A stretch of 64,000 nucleotides of DNA from CF-162 sp040882565. Its GTDB lineage: Bacteria; Chloroflexota; Dehalococcoidia; SM23-28-2; RBG-16-64-32. The stretch lies in the NCBI GenBank assembly GCA_040882565.1, contig JBBEAZ010000023.1, positions 1 to 64,000 on the forward strand. Reading direction: 5' to 3'. Positions within the stretch are counted from its first letter, which is position 1. Each line of letters begins with the position of its first letter. The translations under genes were made by a program, and so were the position numbers. Shown here one piece after another: positions 30,601 through 38,469 of this stretch. Under the pieces are notes generated by a model, which was given only the letters and a program-made list of their open reading frames with translations, had not been told where the DNA came from and made no database searches.

Positions 30601-31890
30601 ATGGTCACAGGAAGCTCTGAAGTCGGCATCCCCGACGATATCCGCGACATCGTAAAAGGCGCCGTCACCGGCCTCACTCAGTTCATCGACTCCGAAGTCC
30701 TCCCCATGGAGCAAGACCTCGGCGACCTCCTCACCGACGAGCGCAAGTTCTTCGACAACACCGGCAAAGCCGTCCCAGAGGCCCTCGAAGCGCGCAAGCA
30801 AGTGCGCATGAAGTCTGCAGCCGCCGGTTACTACGGCATGTTCGCCCCCGAGAGCGTCGGCGGCGGCGGCCTCGGCGTGCGCATCATGGCCTTCGTCGAG
30901 GAGGCGATGTACCGCAAGTACGGCCCCGGCCGCCCGCTGATCACCTGGGCCAAGGGCTTCCTCAGCCAGCCAACGATCGCCTCCTTCGTCGACGGCCCCT
31001 CCCACATGCTCGTGCCTGTCACCGACACGGTGCGCAAGGAGTTCCTGCCGTCCGTCTCCAGCGGTGAGAAGACCGTCTGCTTCGCCCTCAGCGAGGCCAA
31101 CGCCGGCTCCGACGTCTGGGGCGTCCAGACGCGCGCCCGCCGCGACGGCGACGACTGGGTGATCAACGGCAGCAAGCAATGGATCACCAACTCACCCTAC
31201 GCCGACTACGCCGTCGTCTTCGCCGTCACCGACGAGAGCATGGTCAAAGAGCGCAAGGGCGGCATCAGCGCCTTCTTCGTCGAGACAGACGCGCAGGGCT
31301 ACACCTTCGACGGCGTGCTGCCCGTCATGGGCCACACGGGCGGCGACTGCGGCGGAATGACCCTCGATGACGTCCGCGTGCCGGCCGACCGCCTGATCGG
31401 CGCCGAGAATCAGGGCTTCCAGATCGCCATGTTCGGCATCTCCGAAGGCCGCACCTCGATCTCCGCGAACTGCGTCGGCATGTGCGAGTACGCCCTCGAC
31501 CGCTCGCTCGAGTACTCCCAGCAACGCATGAGCTTCGGCAACCCGATCTCGGAGTACCAGGCGATCCAGTTCATGATGGCCGACATGGCGATCGATATCT
31601 ACACAATGAAGTACATGGTCCTGCAGACTGCCGCCCTGATCGAAAACGCCCTGCATACCGGCCGCCTGCCCGTGAAGGAGATCTCGATGTGCAAGGCCTA
31701 CGCCGTCGAGAAGACCCAGGACTGTTACGACCGCGCCATCCAGATCCACGGCGGTATGGGCCTGACGAACGAACTCACCCTGAACGAAGGCTTCCGCATC
31801 GCGCGAACATTGCGCATCCCCGACGGCACCGGTGAGATCCAGCGCCGCACCATCGCTCGCCAGATGCTCCGCGGCGACACCGTGTTCTAG
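30601..31890 (+). CDS. Acyl-CoA dehydrogenase family flavoprotein
   Basis: 429 aa FAD enzyme of acyl-CoA alpha,beta-dehydrogenation. Family motifs are CFALSEANAGSD, WVINGSKQWITNS, ISEYQAIQFMMADMAI and IQIHGGMGLTNELTLNEGFR. The residue aligned with the usual catalytic Glu near the C-terminus (YEGT in MCAD) is Asp here, in IPDGTGEIQRR. This may mark a subfamily that uses another base or different chemistry. Chain length cannot be inferred. Start ATG 30601 has a textbook AGGAGG. A TauE-type permease starts 9 bp after its stop, probably in the same operon. Confidence 0.92.
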   Translation: MVTGSSEVGIPDDIRDIVKGAVTGLTQFIDSEVLPMEQDLGDLLTDERKFFDNTGKAVPEALEARKQVRMKSAAAGYYGMFAPESVGGGGLGVRIMAFVEEAMYRKYGPGRPLITWAKGFLSQPTIASFVDGPSHMLVPVTDTVRKEFLPSVSSGEKTVCFALSEANAGSDVWGVQTRARRDGDDWVINGSKQWITNSPYADYAVVFAVTDESMVKERKGGISAFFVETDAQGYTFDGVLPVMGHTGGDCGGMTLDDVRVPADRLIGAENQGFQIAMFGISEGRTSISANCVGMCEYALDRSLEYSQQRMSFGNPISEYQAIQFMMADMAIDIYTMKYMVLQTAALIENALHTGRLPVKEISMCKAYAVEKTQDCYDRAIQIHGGMGLTNELTLNEGFRIARTLRIPDGTGEIQRRTIARQMLRGDTVF

Positions 31891-31899
31891 CAGCGAGGA

Positions 31900-32643
31900 T
31901 TGGACACCGAAACCGCCCTTCTCGGCGCGCTCATCGCCTTCCTCGCCGCCGTTACGCAGGCGATCACCGGCTTCGCGTTCGCGCTCATCTTCGCGCCGCT
32001 CTTCGCCGTGGTCTGGGTCGCCAAGCCCGCCGTCGCCACCACCGTCGTCCTCAGCTTCGTCGTCAACGCTCTCGTGATGGCGCAGGTGCGCGCCCACGTC
32101 ACCTACCGGCGTTTACCAGGCCTCTACGCCGGCTACCTCATCGGCGTCGGCCCCGGCCTCCTTTTCCTCGAAGTCGTCAGCAGCGAAGTTCTCCAGATCA
32201 CCCTCGGCGTCGTCGTCCTCCTCGCCACAGCCGTCCTCTACTTTCGTCCCACCATCGACCCCGGCCACGATAGCCTTGTCGGTCGCCTCGTCGCCGGCGC
32301 GGCGAGCGGCGCGTCCGCCTCAGCCACCAGCATCGGCGGCCCGCCTGTCGTCCTCTACATGCTTGGCCGCGAGCCCGATGTCCAGCGCTTCCGCGCCACC
32401 CTCCAGGCCTACTTCCTGCCGATCAGCATCGTCACCCTCGCGCTCTTCGTCGCCGTCGGCCGCATCGACAATGACGTAGTCATCGCTGCCGCCGCCGCCA
32501 CACCTGCCATCATCGTCGGCGTCCTGGTGGGCGCCTGGCTCCGCACCCACATCGAAGCCGAACTCTTCCGCCGCCTCGTCGTTGGCCTTCTCGTTCTGAT
32601 GAGCGCGCTCGTCATCGCCTTTGCCGTCGTCGATGCGCTCTGA
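31900..32643 (+). CDS. TauE/SafE family membrane permease
   Basis: 247 aa, seven or eight hydrophobic helices, with the duplicated TauE pattern: an N-terminal AFLAAVTQAITGFAFALIFAPLF and a mirrored SATSIGGPPVVLYML in the second half. The family exports sulfite, sulfonates or related anions. Start TTG 31900 follows GAGG closely and lies 9 bp after the acyl-CoA dehydrogenase stop, suggesting cotranscription and translational coupling. Substrate is not determinable. Confidence 0.85.
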   Translation: MDTETALLGALIAFLAAVTQAITGFAFALIFAPLFAVVWVAKPAVATTVVLSFVVNALVMAQVRAHVTYRRLPGLYAGYLIGVGPGLLFLEVVSSEVLQITLGVVVLLATAVLYFRPTIDPGHDSLVGRLVAGAASGASASATSIGGPPVVLYMLGREPDVQRFRATLQAYFLPISIVTLALFVAVGRIDNDVVIAAAAATPAIIVGVLVGAWLRTHIEAELFRRLVVGLLVLMSALVIAFAVVDAL

Positions 32644-32668
32644 ATCGACGCTATGCGCGCCTTTGCCT

Positions 32669-32674
32669 TACGAT
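32669..32674 (+). promoter_or_regulatory. -10 box of the leaderless hisF promoter
   Basis: TACGAT ends 6 nt before ATG 32681, and an overlapping GATAAT is also present. No Shine-Dalgarno sequence precedes the start. Confidence 0.55.
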
Positions 32675-32680
32675 AATGTC

Positions 32681-33472
32681 ATGTCAACCACGAGCGCCCC
32701 GAGCGGACTCACGAAGCGGGTCATCCCGTGCTTTGACGTGGCCGAAGGGCGCGTCGTCAAGGGGATACGCTTCGTCGACCTGCGCGACGCCGGCGACCCG
32801 GTCGAACTGGCGCAGGTATACAACCGCGAGGGCGCTGACGAGCTGGTGTTCCTCGACATCAAGGCCTCGCCGAACAGGCGCGACACGGCGATCGAGATGG
32901 TCGGCCGTATCGCCGACCAGATCTTCATCCCCTTCACGGTCGGCGGCGGCATCCGCACAGTCGAAGACGTGCGAGCGATGCTCGAATCGGGCGCGGACAA
33001 GGTGTCCATCAACACGGCGGGCGTCGAGAACCCGGACTTCATCTCCGAGGCGGCCGCCAAGTTTGGCTCGCAATGCATCGTCGTCGCCATCGACGCGAAG
33101 AGCACGGGGCCGGGCCGCTGGCAGGTGCACACCTACGGCGGCTCCGATGGCGGCACGCCGGTCGAACTCGATGCCGTCGAGTGGGCCGTTCGCTGCGCAG
33201 AGCTGGGCGCCGGCGAACTGCTCGTGACCGGCATGGACGCTGACGGCACCAAATCCGGATACGACATCGAGCTGACACGCGCTATCTCGGAGGCCGTAAC
33301 TGTGCCCGTTGTCGCATCCGGCGGCGCCGGCGGCCCCGAGCATATGCTGGCGGCGATCACCGAGGGCAAGGCCGACGCCGTGCTCGCCGCCAGTATCTTC
33401 CACTTCGGAACTCATCGCATCCGCGACGTCAAGGCATACCTCGCGGAACACGACATTCCGGTTCGGCCGTAG
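32681..33472 (+). CDS. hisF: Imidazole glycerol phosphate synthase, cyclase subunit HisF
   Basis: (beta/alpha)8-barrel cyclase that uses ammonia from HisH to convert PRFAR into IGP and AICAR. 263 aa, with catalytic Asp residues in VIPCFDVAEGRVVKG and VVAIDAKSTG, plus VGGGIRTVEDV and VVASGGAGGPEH phosphate loops. The start ATG 32681 agrees with the family N-terminus (TKRVIPCFD) and lies 6 nt after the TACGAT box. hisI follows 34 bp later. The partner hisH lies upstream at 18569, separated by a 12-kb accessory block. Confidence 0.97.
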   Translation: MSTTSAPSGLTKRVIPCFDVAEGRVVKGIRFVDLRDAGDPVELAQVYNREGADELVFLDIKASPNRRDTAIEMVGRIADQIFIPFTVGGGIRTVEDVRAMLESGADKVSINTAGVENPDFISEAAAKFGSQCIVVAIDAKSTGPGRWQVHTYGGSDGGTPVELDAVEWAVRCAELGAGELLVTGMDADGTKSGYDIELTRAISEAVTVPVVASGGAGGPEHMLAAITEGKADAVLAASIFHFGTHRIRDVKAYLAEHDIPVRP

Positions 33473-33506
33473 CCACGGGCCGCCGACACTCGAAAGGATT
33501 CTTCAC

Positions 33507-33827
33507 ATGGAGCTCAAGTATGACAGTGCGGGGCTGATCCCCGCGATTATCCAGGACGACGACTCTGGCGAGGTCTTAACGCTCTTCTATATGAATGACG
33601 AAGCGGTCAAGCGAACACTCGACGACATGCGCGTCTGGCGATACAGCCGGCAACACGCGAAGCTGATGCTAAAAGGTGAGACGTCTGGCAACTTCCTCGA
33701 CGTCCGAAAAGTGCTGTTTGATTGCGACGCTGATGCGGTGGTCGTGCGGGTTGCCCCGATGGGACCCGCGTGTCACACGGGAGAGCGGACGTGCTTTTAC
33801 AGGGAATTGAGCGTGTCTGAACTCTAG
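33507..33827 (+). CDS. hisI: Phosphoribosyl-AMP cyclohydrolase HisI
   Basis: Opens the adenine ring of PR-AMP in the third step of histidine synthesis. 106 aa, single-domain form without fused HisE. Motifs are TLFYMNDEAVKRTL, the active-site WRYSRQHAKLMLKGETSGNF (SR-x-x-x-KLW-type with Met-Leu instead of Trp), DCDADAVVVRV and PACHTGERTCF, which provide zinc and magnesium ligands. AAAGGA lies 8 nt upstream of ATG 33507. It follows hisF at 34 bp, so the two form an operon. Confidence 0.95.
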   Translation: MELKYDSAGLIPAIIQDDDSGEVLTLFYMNDEAVKRTLDDMRVWRYSRQHAKLMLKGETSGNFLDVRKVLFDCDADAVVVRVAPMGPACHTGERTCFYRELSVSEL

Positions 33828-33832
33828 ATACC

Positions 33833-33915
33833 CAGAAAAGAAAAAGCGCGGGCAGGAATCGCCTCTCTTGGCCCGAGGGGGTGAGTCCACAGCGCCTATG
33901 ACGGCCTGCCCGCAC
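33833..33915 (-). ncRNA. Candidate small structured RNA (about 80 nt) with own promoter and terminator
   Basis: On the minus strand, 33905-33915 (GUGCGGGCAGG) pairs with 33846-33856 (CCUGCCCGCGC) in an 11-bp closing stem. One G-U wobble in it would be a C-A mismatch on the other strand. The stem is followed by UUUUUCUUUU (33845-33836). Upstream are TTGACG (33950-33945), an 18-bp spacer and TTTATT (33926-33921), placing the start at the stem's first base. The 48-nt interior can fold a GUG-GACU-CAC hairpin. The SRP GGAA-loop signature is absent. It may alternatively be a large-loop terminator for the fumarase operon. Confidence 0.5.
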
Positions 33916-33979
33916 GCCACAATAAATCACACCCGGCAACCCGGCGTCAACGGTTTCTTACATTAAATTTTCCGGTGGG

Positions 33980-34537
33980 TCAGACCGCGTGGCGCCACTT
34001 CGCTTTGCCAGCTTCGAGCGCGTCCCCGCCGTAAATGTCGTTGCAGACAACGGCCGGGAAATCCTCGAGTTGCATCAGGCGAATCGCTTCCGTGCCGAGG
34101 TCCTCGTAGGCGACAATTTCGACACCCGTGATCTGGCGGCCGAGCAGTGCTCCGGCCCCGCCGACCGCCAGGAAGTACACCGCCTTGTGGCCGGCCAGCG
34201 CCGAGGCGACTTCCGGGCCGCGGCCGCCCTTGCCGATCGCACCCTTAAGGCCGGCCTCGAGCAGCGGGACGGTGAATGGGTCCATGCGCATCGCCGTCGT
34301 CGGCCCGGCCGAGCCGATGATCTCGCCTGGCTTCGCAGGAGTCGGTCCGACGTAGTAGATCGTCGCGCCGCGGATGTCGATAGGCAGTTGTTCGCCACGC
34401 GCAAGCGTCTCCACCATGCGTTTGTGGGCGGCGTCGCGCGCTGTATAGACGGGGCCGCTCAAGTAGACGTAGTCGCCCGCGCGCAGGCTCTCGATGACGT
34501 CGTCGCTGAGCGGAAGGGTGATCTGGTGCTCGGCCAT
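33980..34537 (-). CDS. Class I fumarate hydratase, beta (C-terminal) subunit
   Basis: 185 aa with the FumA/L-tartrate dehydratase beta domain: HQITLPLSDDVIESLRAGDYVYLSG, ARDAAHKRM, GPTPAKPGEIIGSAGPTTAMRMD and YFLAVGGAGALLGRQI, and it includes the substrate-binding SGPTT-like loop. It completes the iron-sulfur fumarase with the alpha subunit encoded 6 bp upstream. The reaction is reversible hydration of fumarate to malate in the TCA cycle; L-tartrate dehydratase is the main alternative. The surrounding mdh, icd and acnA genes favour fumarase. Confidence 0.92.
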   Translation of the reverse strand: MAEHQITLPLSDDVIESLRAGDYVYLSGPVYTARDAAHKRMVETLARGEQLPIDIRGATIYYVGPTPAKPGEIIGSAGPTTAMRMDPFTVPLLEAGLKGAIGKGGRGPEVASALAGHKAVYFLAVGGAGALLGRQITGVEIVAYEDLGTEAIRLMQLEDFPAVVCNDIYGGDALEAGKAKWRHAV

Positions 34538-34543
34538 CAGCGG

Positions 34544-35389
34544 CTAGAGCACAGCTTCCTTGAGGCGTGCGGAGTGGCATTGCAGGTTTACGGCAACAGG
34601 CAGCGAGGCGATGTGCGTCGGGTGCGTCATGACGTGCACACCCATCGCTGTCTGCGTTCCCCCGACTGCCTGCGGGCCGACGCCGAGCGCGTTCACGGCG
34701 TCGAGTAATTCGGCCTCGAACTCGGCCTCTTCCGCGTCTGGGTTCGGGTCGCCGATCTTGCGGGTCAGCGCGCGCTTGGCCATGTACATCGCGTGCTCAG
34801 CGGTGCCGCCGATGCCGACGCCGGCGATTATCGGCGGACAGGGATTGCCGCCGGATTCATCGACTGTCCTCAAGAGGAACTCGGTGATCCCGGGTTTGCC
34901 TGCAGAGGGAAGCATGATCGTGAAGCGGCTCATGTTCTCACAGCCGCCGCCCTTTGGCATGACCTGGATACGGAGCTGATCACCGGGAACAATCTCCGTG
35001 TGCACAATCGGCGGGGTGTTGTCCTTCGTATTCGTGCGGGAAGAGAACGGTCTGTCGACGATCGAGGCGCGCAGAAAGCCCTCGCGGTAGCCGGCGCCGA
35101 CGCCCGCGCTGAGAGCCTCGTGCAGATCGCCGCCGGTGATGTGCACGTCCTGGCCGAGATCGAGGAAGAGGACGGTTGTGCCGGTGTCCTGGCAGAGCGG
35201 GAGCATTTCCTCGCGGGCGAGATCGGCGTTGAGGAGGATCTGGTCGAGTACCTTGATCGCGACGGGCGATTCCTCGCGTTTGCGGGCGGTCTGAAGCGCG
35301 CCCACGACGTCTTCCGGGAGCAGGCAAGCGGCCTCCTGGCAGAGACGCTGGACGGTGTCCCGTATCTGGTCTACGTGTACCTCGCGCAT
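34544..35389 (-). CDS. Class I fumarate hydratase, alpha (N-terminal) subunit
   Basis: 281 aa carrying the oxygen-labile [4Fe-4S] cluster cysteines, seen in LPLCQDTGTTVLF, KGGGCENMSRF and GGNPCPPIIAGVG. The GIGGTAEHAMYMAKRALTRKIG stretch is typical of the alpha domain. ATG 35389 is chosen because TATCAT ends 7 nt upstream, the leaderless spacing found elsewhere here, and because one codon further upstream is a TTG without support. It forms a two-gene operon with the beta subunit. Confidence 0.93.
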   Translation of the reverse strand: MREVHVDQIRDTVQRLCQEAACLLPEDVVGALQTARKREESPVAIKVLDQILLNADLAREEMLPLCQDTGTTVLFLDLGQDVHITGGDLHEALSAGVGAGYREGFLRASIVDRPFSSRTNTKDNTPPIVHTEIVPGDQLRIQVMPKGGGCENMSRFTIMLPSAGKPGITEFLLRTVDESGGNPCPPIIAGVGIGGTAEHAMYMAKRALTRKIGDPNPDAEEAEFEAELLDAVNALGVGPQAVGGTQTAMGVHVMTHPTHIASLPVAVNLQCHSARLKEAVL

Positions 35390-35396
35390 CAATCCA

Positions 35397-35402
35397 ATGA
35401 TA
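35397..35402 (-). promoter_or_regulatory. -10 box of the leaderless fumarase promoter
   Basis: TATCAT (minus strand) ends 7 nt before ATG 35389. Confidence 0.5.
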
Positions 35403-35419
35403 GCACCGGCTATCAGGCG

Positions 35420-36217
35420 TCAGGGGCGAAACGCCAGCGTCAGAGTGATAACTAGCGGCCGGGTCACTGACCCGCCGTACTCTCGCTCGATCAGTTCGCT
35501 CAGTTCGGCGATCAGCGACTCGCGCTCGTTGTCTGCCATCATCTGCATGCCCGCGTAGGAGCGCATTAGGTCCGCGTAGTCAGCGGTCGGGTAGGTCTGA
35601 TCCCAGCGGTAGCGGTGGAGCTCCGCCGTGCCGAAGAGGTCGCTGGCGTCGATCTCGGTGAACTCGGGCGGGACGATGTCTTCGCCCGGTAGAGCGGGGA
35701 CTTCCTCGTCAGGGAAGTATCGCTTGTAGACTGACTGGCTGTGCGCGAAGTAGCCGCGGTCCGTATCCGATCTGATCTGGTTCGTGCTGACGATCGCGAT
35801 GGCGCCGCCAGAACGTAGGAGGTCGTGTGCCTTCTGGAGCCGGACAGCCGGGTCGACCCAATGGAAGGACGTGGCCGCAAATACAAGGTCGAAGCCCCCT
35901 TGCAGCGAAACGTCCTCGAACGTCGAGTTGATGGCCTGCAGGCTCTCCCCATATTCATCGCCGAGCCTCTCGCGCAGGAACGCCACCATGTTCAGGCCCG
36001 GCTCGACCGCGGTCACATGAGCGCCACGCCTGAGGAGCGAGCCCGTCGCCTTGCCTGTGCCCGCGCCGCTCTCGAGGATCCTGATCGGGGGCGCCTCAAA
36101 GCGGCTGAACAGCTCGTCGAAGAGCGGTTCCGGGTATGTCGGCCGGACGCGATCGTATGTTTCGACCACTTTGTCGAAGGCCAGGCGCTCCTCGCTGGTG
36201 TCAGTGTCCTGAGGCAT
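35420..36217 (-). CDS. SAM-dependent class I methyltransferase
   Basis: 265 aa from ATG 36217, which follows TATGAT by 6 nt. The Rossmann methyltransferase signature is present: ILESGAGTGKATGSLLRRG (motif I), VTAVEPGLNMVAFLRERL (acidic residue binding the ribose), FDLVFAATSFHWVDP (motif IV/post II). The F-H-W-V sequence is common in small-molecule O- or C-methyltransferases related to UbiE/Tam. The acceptor is unknown. The gene lies 30 bp upstream of the fumarase promoter and on the same strand. Confidence 0.85.
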   Translation of the reverse strand: MPQDTDTSEERLAFDKVVETYDRVRPTYPEPLFDELFSRFEAPPIRILESGAGTGKATGSLLRRGAHVTAVEPGLNMVAFLRERLGDEYGESLQAINSTFEDVSLQGGFDLVFAATSFHWVDPAVRLQKAHDLLRSGGAIAIVSTNQIRSDTDRGYFAHSQSVYKRYFPDEEVPALPGEDIVPPEFTEIDASDLFGTAELHRYRWDQTYPTADYADLMRSYAGMQMMADNERESLIAELSELIEREYGGSVTRPLVITLTLAFRP

Positions 36218-36223
36218 GGCGGT

Positions 36224-36229
36224 ATCATA
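36224..36229 (-). promoter_or_regulatory. -10 box of the leaderless methyltransferase promoter
   Basis: TATGAT (minus strand) ends 6 nt before ATG 36217. Confidence 0.5.
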
Positions 36230-36342
36230 CGCGTCGCACACTAGCCGTTGACCCAGCCGTTGACCCCGGTGGCGCTCTCCGCTTAGGATTCACGTTGGCG
36301 CCCCCACTTACTAGACGTAAGCCACAACGAAGGAGTCGATCG

Positions 36343-37418
36343 ATGAAACTTGGTTATTTCCTCCCGCAGATGGGCCGTGTTGCGAACGCAGACAACATTG
36401 TGAAGGTCGCCCGCGAGGCCGAGACACAGGGCTTCGATAGCGTCTGGGTGACAGATCGCCTGCTGTATCCCGTGAAGCCCAAGACCCCGTACGCCGCCTC
36501 CCCCGATGGGATGCTCCCGGAGGCGTACAAAATTGTCTACGAACCACTCGAAGCGTTGACCTGGGCGGCGGCGCACACGACCAAGATCGGGATTGGCACC
36601 AGTGTCCTCGACATGCCGTTCTACAACGCGATCTTGCTGGCCAAACGGACTGCGACGATTGACGCGCTCTCCGGCGGACGCCTGCGCCTTGGCTTGGGGC
36701 AGGGGTGGTCACAGGACGAATACGAAGCGACGGATGCGGATGCAAGCAAACGTGGCAAGCGGTCCACCGAGTTCATCGAGGTCCTGCACGAGGTCTGGAA
36801 GAACGACCCGGCGGAGTTCGATGGTAAGTACTTCCACCTCTCCAAGTCGCACATCAACCCGAAGCCGGTGCAGAAGCCGCACCCACCGATCTACCTGGCG
36901 GCCTTCGCTCCCGCCGCGATGAAGCGTATCGCCCACCACGCCGACGGCTGGATGCCGGTCGCGATTCCCGTGCCCGGCATGGAGCAGATGTGGGGGGCGA
37001 TCAAGGGCATGGCCAAAGAAGCNNNNNNNNNNNNNNNNNNNNNNNNNNNNNNNNNNNNNNNNNNNNNNNNNNNNNNNNNNNNNNNNNNNNNNNNNNNNNN
37101 NNNNNNNNNNNNNNNNNNNNNNCCGTGCCCGGCATGGAGCAGATGTGGGGGGCGATCAAGGGCATGGCCAAAGAAGCTGGCCGCAACCCGGACGAACTGA
37201 AGCTGATCGTGCGTGGAAACATGACCGTGACTGACGAGCCGCTCGGCGACGACCGCTGGATCTTCACCGGCACCTGGGATCAGATCAAGTCCGATGCGCA
37301 GGCGGTCAAGGGCCTCGGCGCAGACGAGCTGATCCTCGATCCAACGTTCTCCCGCTACGGCGAGACGGTCGAGGGATTCCTGGAAGCGATGGGGAAGGTG
37401 CGAGGGTTGGCTGGGTAG
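36343..37418 (+). CDS. LLM class (F420-dependent type) oxidoreductase, interrupted by a scaffold gap
   Basis: Luciferase-like TIM-barrel enzyme: MKLGYFLPQMGRVANADNIV, GIGTSVLDMPFYNAILLAKR, TIDALSGGRLRLGLGQGWSQDEY and HPPIYLAAFAPAAMKR fit the F420-dependent N5,N10-methylene-H4MPT reductase-like branch. A 100-N gap (37023-37122) splits it. The 55 bp before and after the gap are identical, so collapsing N plus one copy (155 bp) gives one continuous frame of 306 aa ending ...GFLEAMGKVRGLAG. The gene is therefore intact in reality. Start ATG 36343 has AAGGAG upstream. Cofactor (F420 or FMN) and substrate remain open. Confidence 0.88.
37023..37122. other. Scaffold gap of 100 N
   Basis: Exactly 100 undetermined bases. 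The flanks 36968-37022 and 37123-37177 are identical over 55 bp, so no sequence is likely to be missing here. Confidence 0.98.
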
Positions 37419-37470
37419 CGCGCTACCCAGGAGTCAGGGCGCTAACCGGAGCACTGCGCTGTCCGCGCCC

Positions 37471-38403
37471 TTACTTCTTCTCGATGAGGTCAACCAACTC
37501 CTTGGTCGCGTCCGCGGCGACGCGGATCGCGGCGATCTCGTCGTCCCAGAGTGGAGGTTCGTAGACGGCCTCGATGCCAGCTGAGCCGATCTTGAGCGGC
37601 AGGCCGACGAAGGCGTCTTTGATGCCATACTGACCCTCTGCGCAGACGGCGCAGGGGATGACGCGCTTCTCGTCCAGGAGCACTGCTTCGACCATCTCGC
37701 AAGTGGCGGCGGCGGGCGCGTAGTAGGCGGAGCCGGTCTTGAGCAGCGAGACGATCTCCGCGCCGCCGTTCTTGGCGCGCTGGACACAGGCGTCGATCTT
37801 GTCCGTCGGAAGGATCGTCGTCAGCGGGACGCCACCTATCGTCGAGACACTGACGATCGGCACCATCGTCGCCTCAGTGTGGCCGCCGAGGACTTGCGCC
37901 TGGACGTCCTGCACGGACGCGCCGCTCTCCCAGGCCAGGAAGGTGCGGTAGCGGGCGCTGTCCAGCATGCCGCCCTGCCCGATGACTTTGCTCTTCGGCA
38001 GGCCCGTCGCCTCCAGTGTGACGTGGCACATCGCGTCCATCGGGTTGGCGAAGATGATGAAGACAGCCTTCGGCGAGGCCTTGACTGCAGCCGTCGCGAC
38101 GTCCCGGACGATGCCGGCATTGATGTTGAGCAACTCTTCGCGCGTCATGCCGGGTTTGCGCGGGATGCCGGAAGTGATGACGACGACATCCGAATCCTTC
38201 GTGTTCGCCCAGTCGTTGGAGCCGGTGATCTTCGCGTTGAAACCGGCGTGCGGGGCGGATTCGGCGAGGTCGAGCGCCTTGCCTTGCGGCATGCCCTCGA
38301 TGATGTCCTGCAGGACGACGTCGATGTAGCCAGTCTCAGCGAGGCGCTGGGCCATGGTGCCGCCGGTCATGCCGGCACCGACGATTGTTACCTTCGCGCG
38401 CAT
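37471..38403 (-). CDS. mdh: Malate dehydrogenase (LDH-like type)
   Basis: NAD-dependent oxidation of malate to oxaloacetate in the TCA cycle. 310 aa: Rossmann motif VTIVGAGMTGGTMAQRLAE with Asp after strand 2 (VVLQDIIEGMPQGKALDL) favouring NAD. VVITSGIPRKPGMTREELL carries the arginine triplet loop typical of MDH rather than LDH. The catalytic His loop reads VLGGHTEATMVP instead of the common GGHGDTMVP, a mild deviation that keeps the His. AGAAGGAG lies 8 nt before the ATG. It follows icd on the same strand at 62 bp, with a hairpin between them. Confidence 0.94.
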   Translation of the reverse strand: MRAKVTIVGAGMTGGTMAQRLAETGYIDVVLQDIIEGMPQGKALDLAESAPHAGFNAKITGSNDWANTKDSDVVVITSGIPRKPGMTREELLNINAGIVRDVATAAVKASPKAVFIIFANPMDAMCHVTLEATGLPKSKVIGQGGMLDSARYRTFLAWESGASVQDVQAQVLGGHTEATMVPIVSVSTIGGVPLTTILPTDKIDACVQRAKNGGAEIVSLLKTGSAYYAPAAATCEMVEAVLLDEKRVIPCAVCAEGQYGIKDAFVGLPLKIGSAGIEAVYEPPLWDDEIAAIRVAADATKELVDLIEKK

Positions 38404-38440
38404 TCGTGTTCTCCTTCTGGTTCTGTTCGCGGATACGTGG

Positions 38441-38469
38441 GTAGAGACGTCCCGTCGGCACGTCTCTAC
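38441..38469. repeat. 10-bp-arm palindromic hairpin overlapping the icd stop codon
   Basis: GTAGAGACGT (38441-38450) and ACGTCTCTAC (38460-38469) pair perfectly around a 9-nt loop. The 3' arm contains the icd TAG on the minus strand. No T-run follows. The arm sequence resembles short palindromic repeats that I recall as dispersed in Chloroflexi and cyanobacteria. Confidence 0.8.

Noticed and set aside
33833..33915. Signal-recognition-particle RNA or tmRNA at the fumarase 3' end
   Set aside because: The size and closing stem fit a small SRP RNA, but the conserved GGAA-type apical loop and AGGAAGCAG region are absent; no tRNA-like part of tmRNA is present.
36968..37177. A true 55-bp direct repeat flanking missing sequence in the LLM gene
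   Set aside because: Merging the copies restores the frame exactly, and 55 is a typical assembler k-mer, so an unmerged contig overlap is far more likely.
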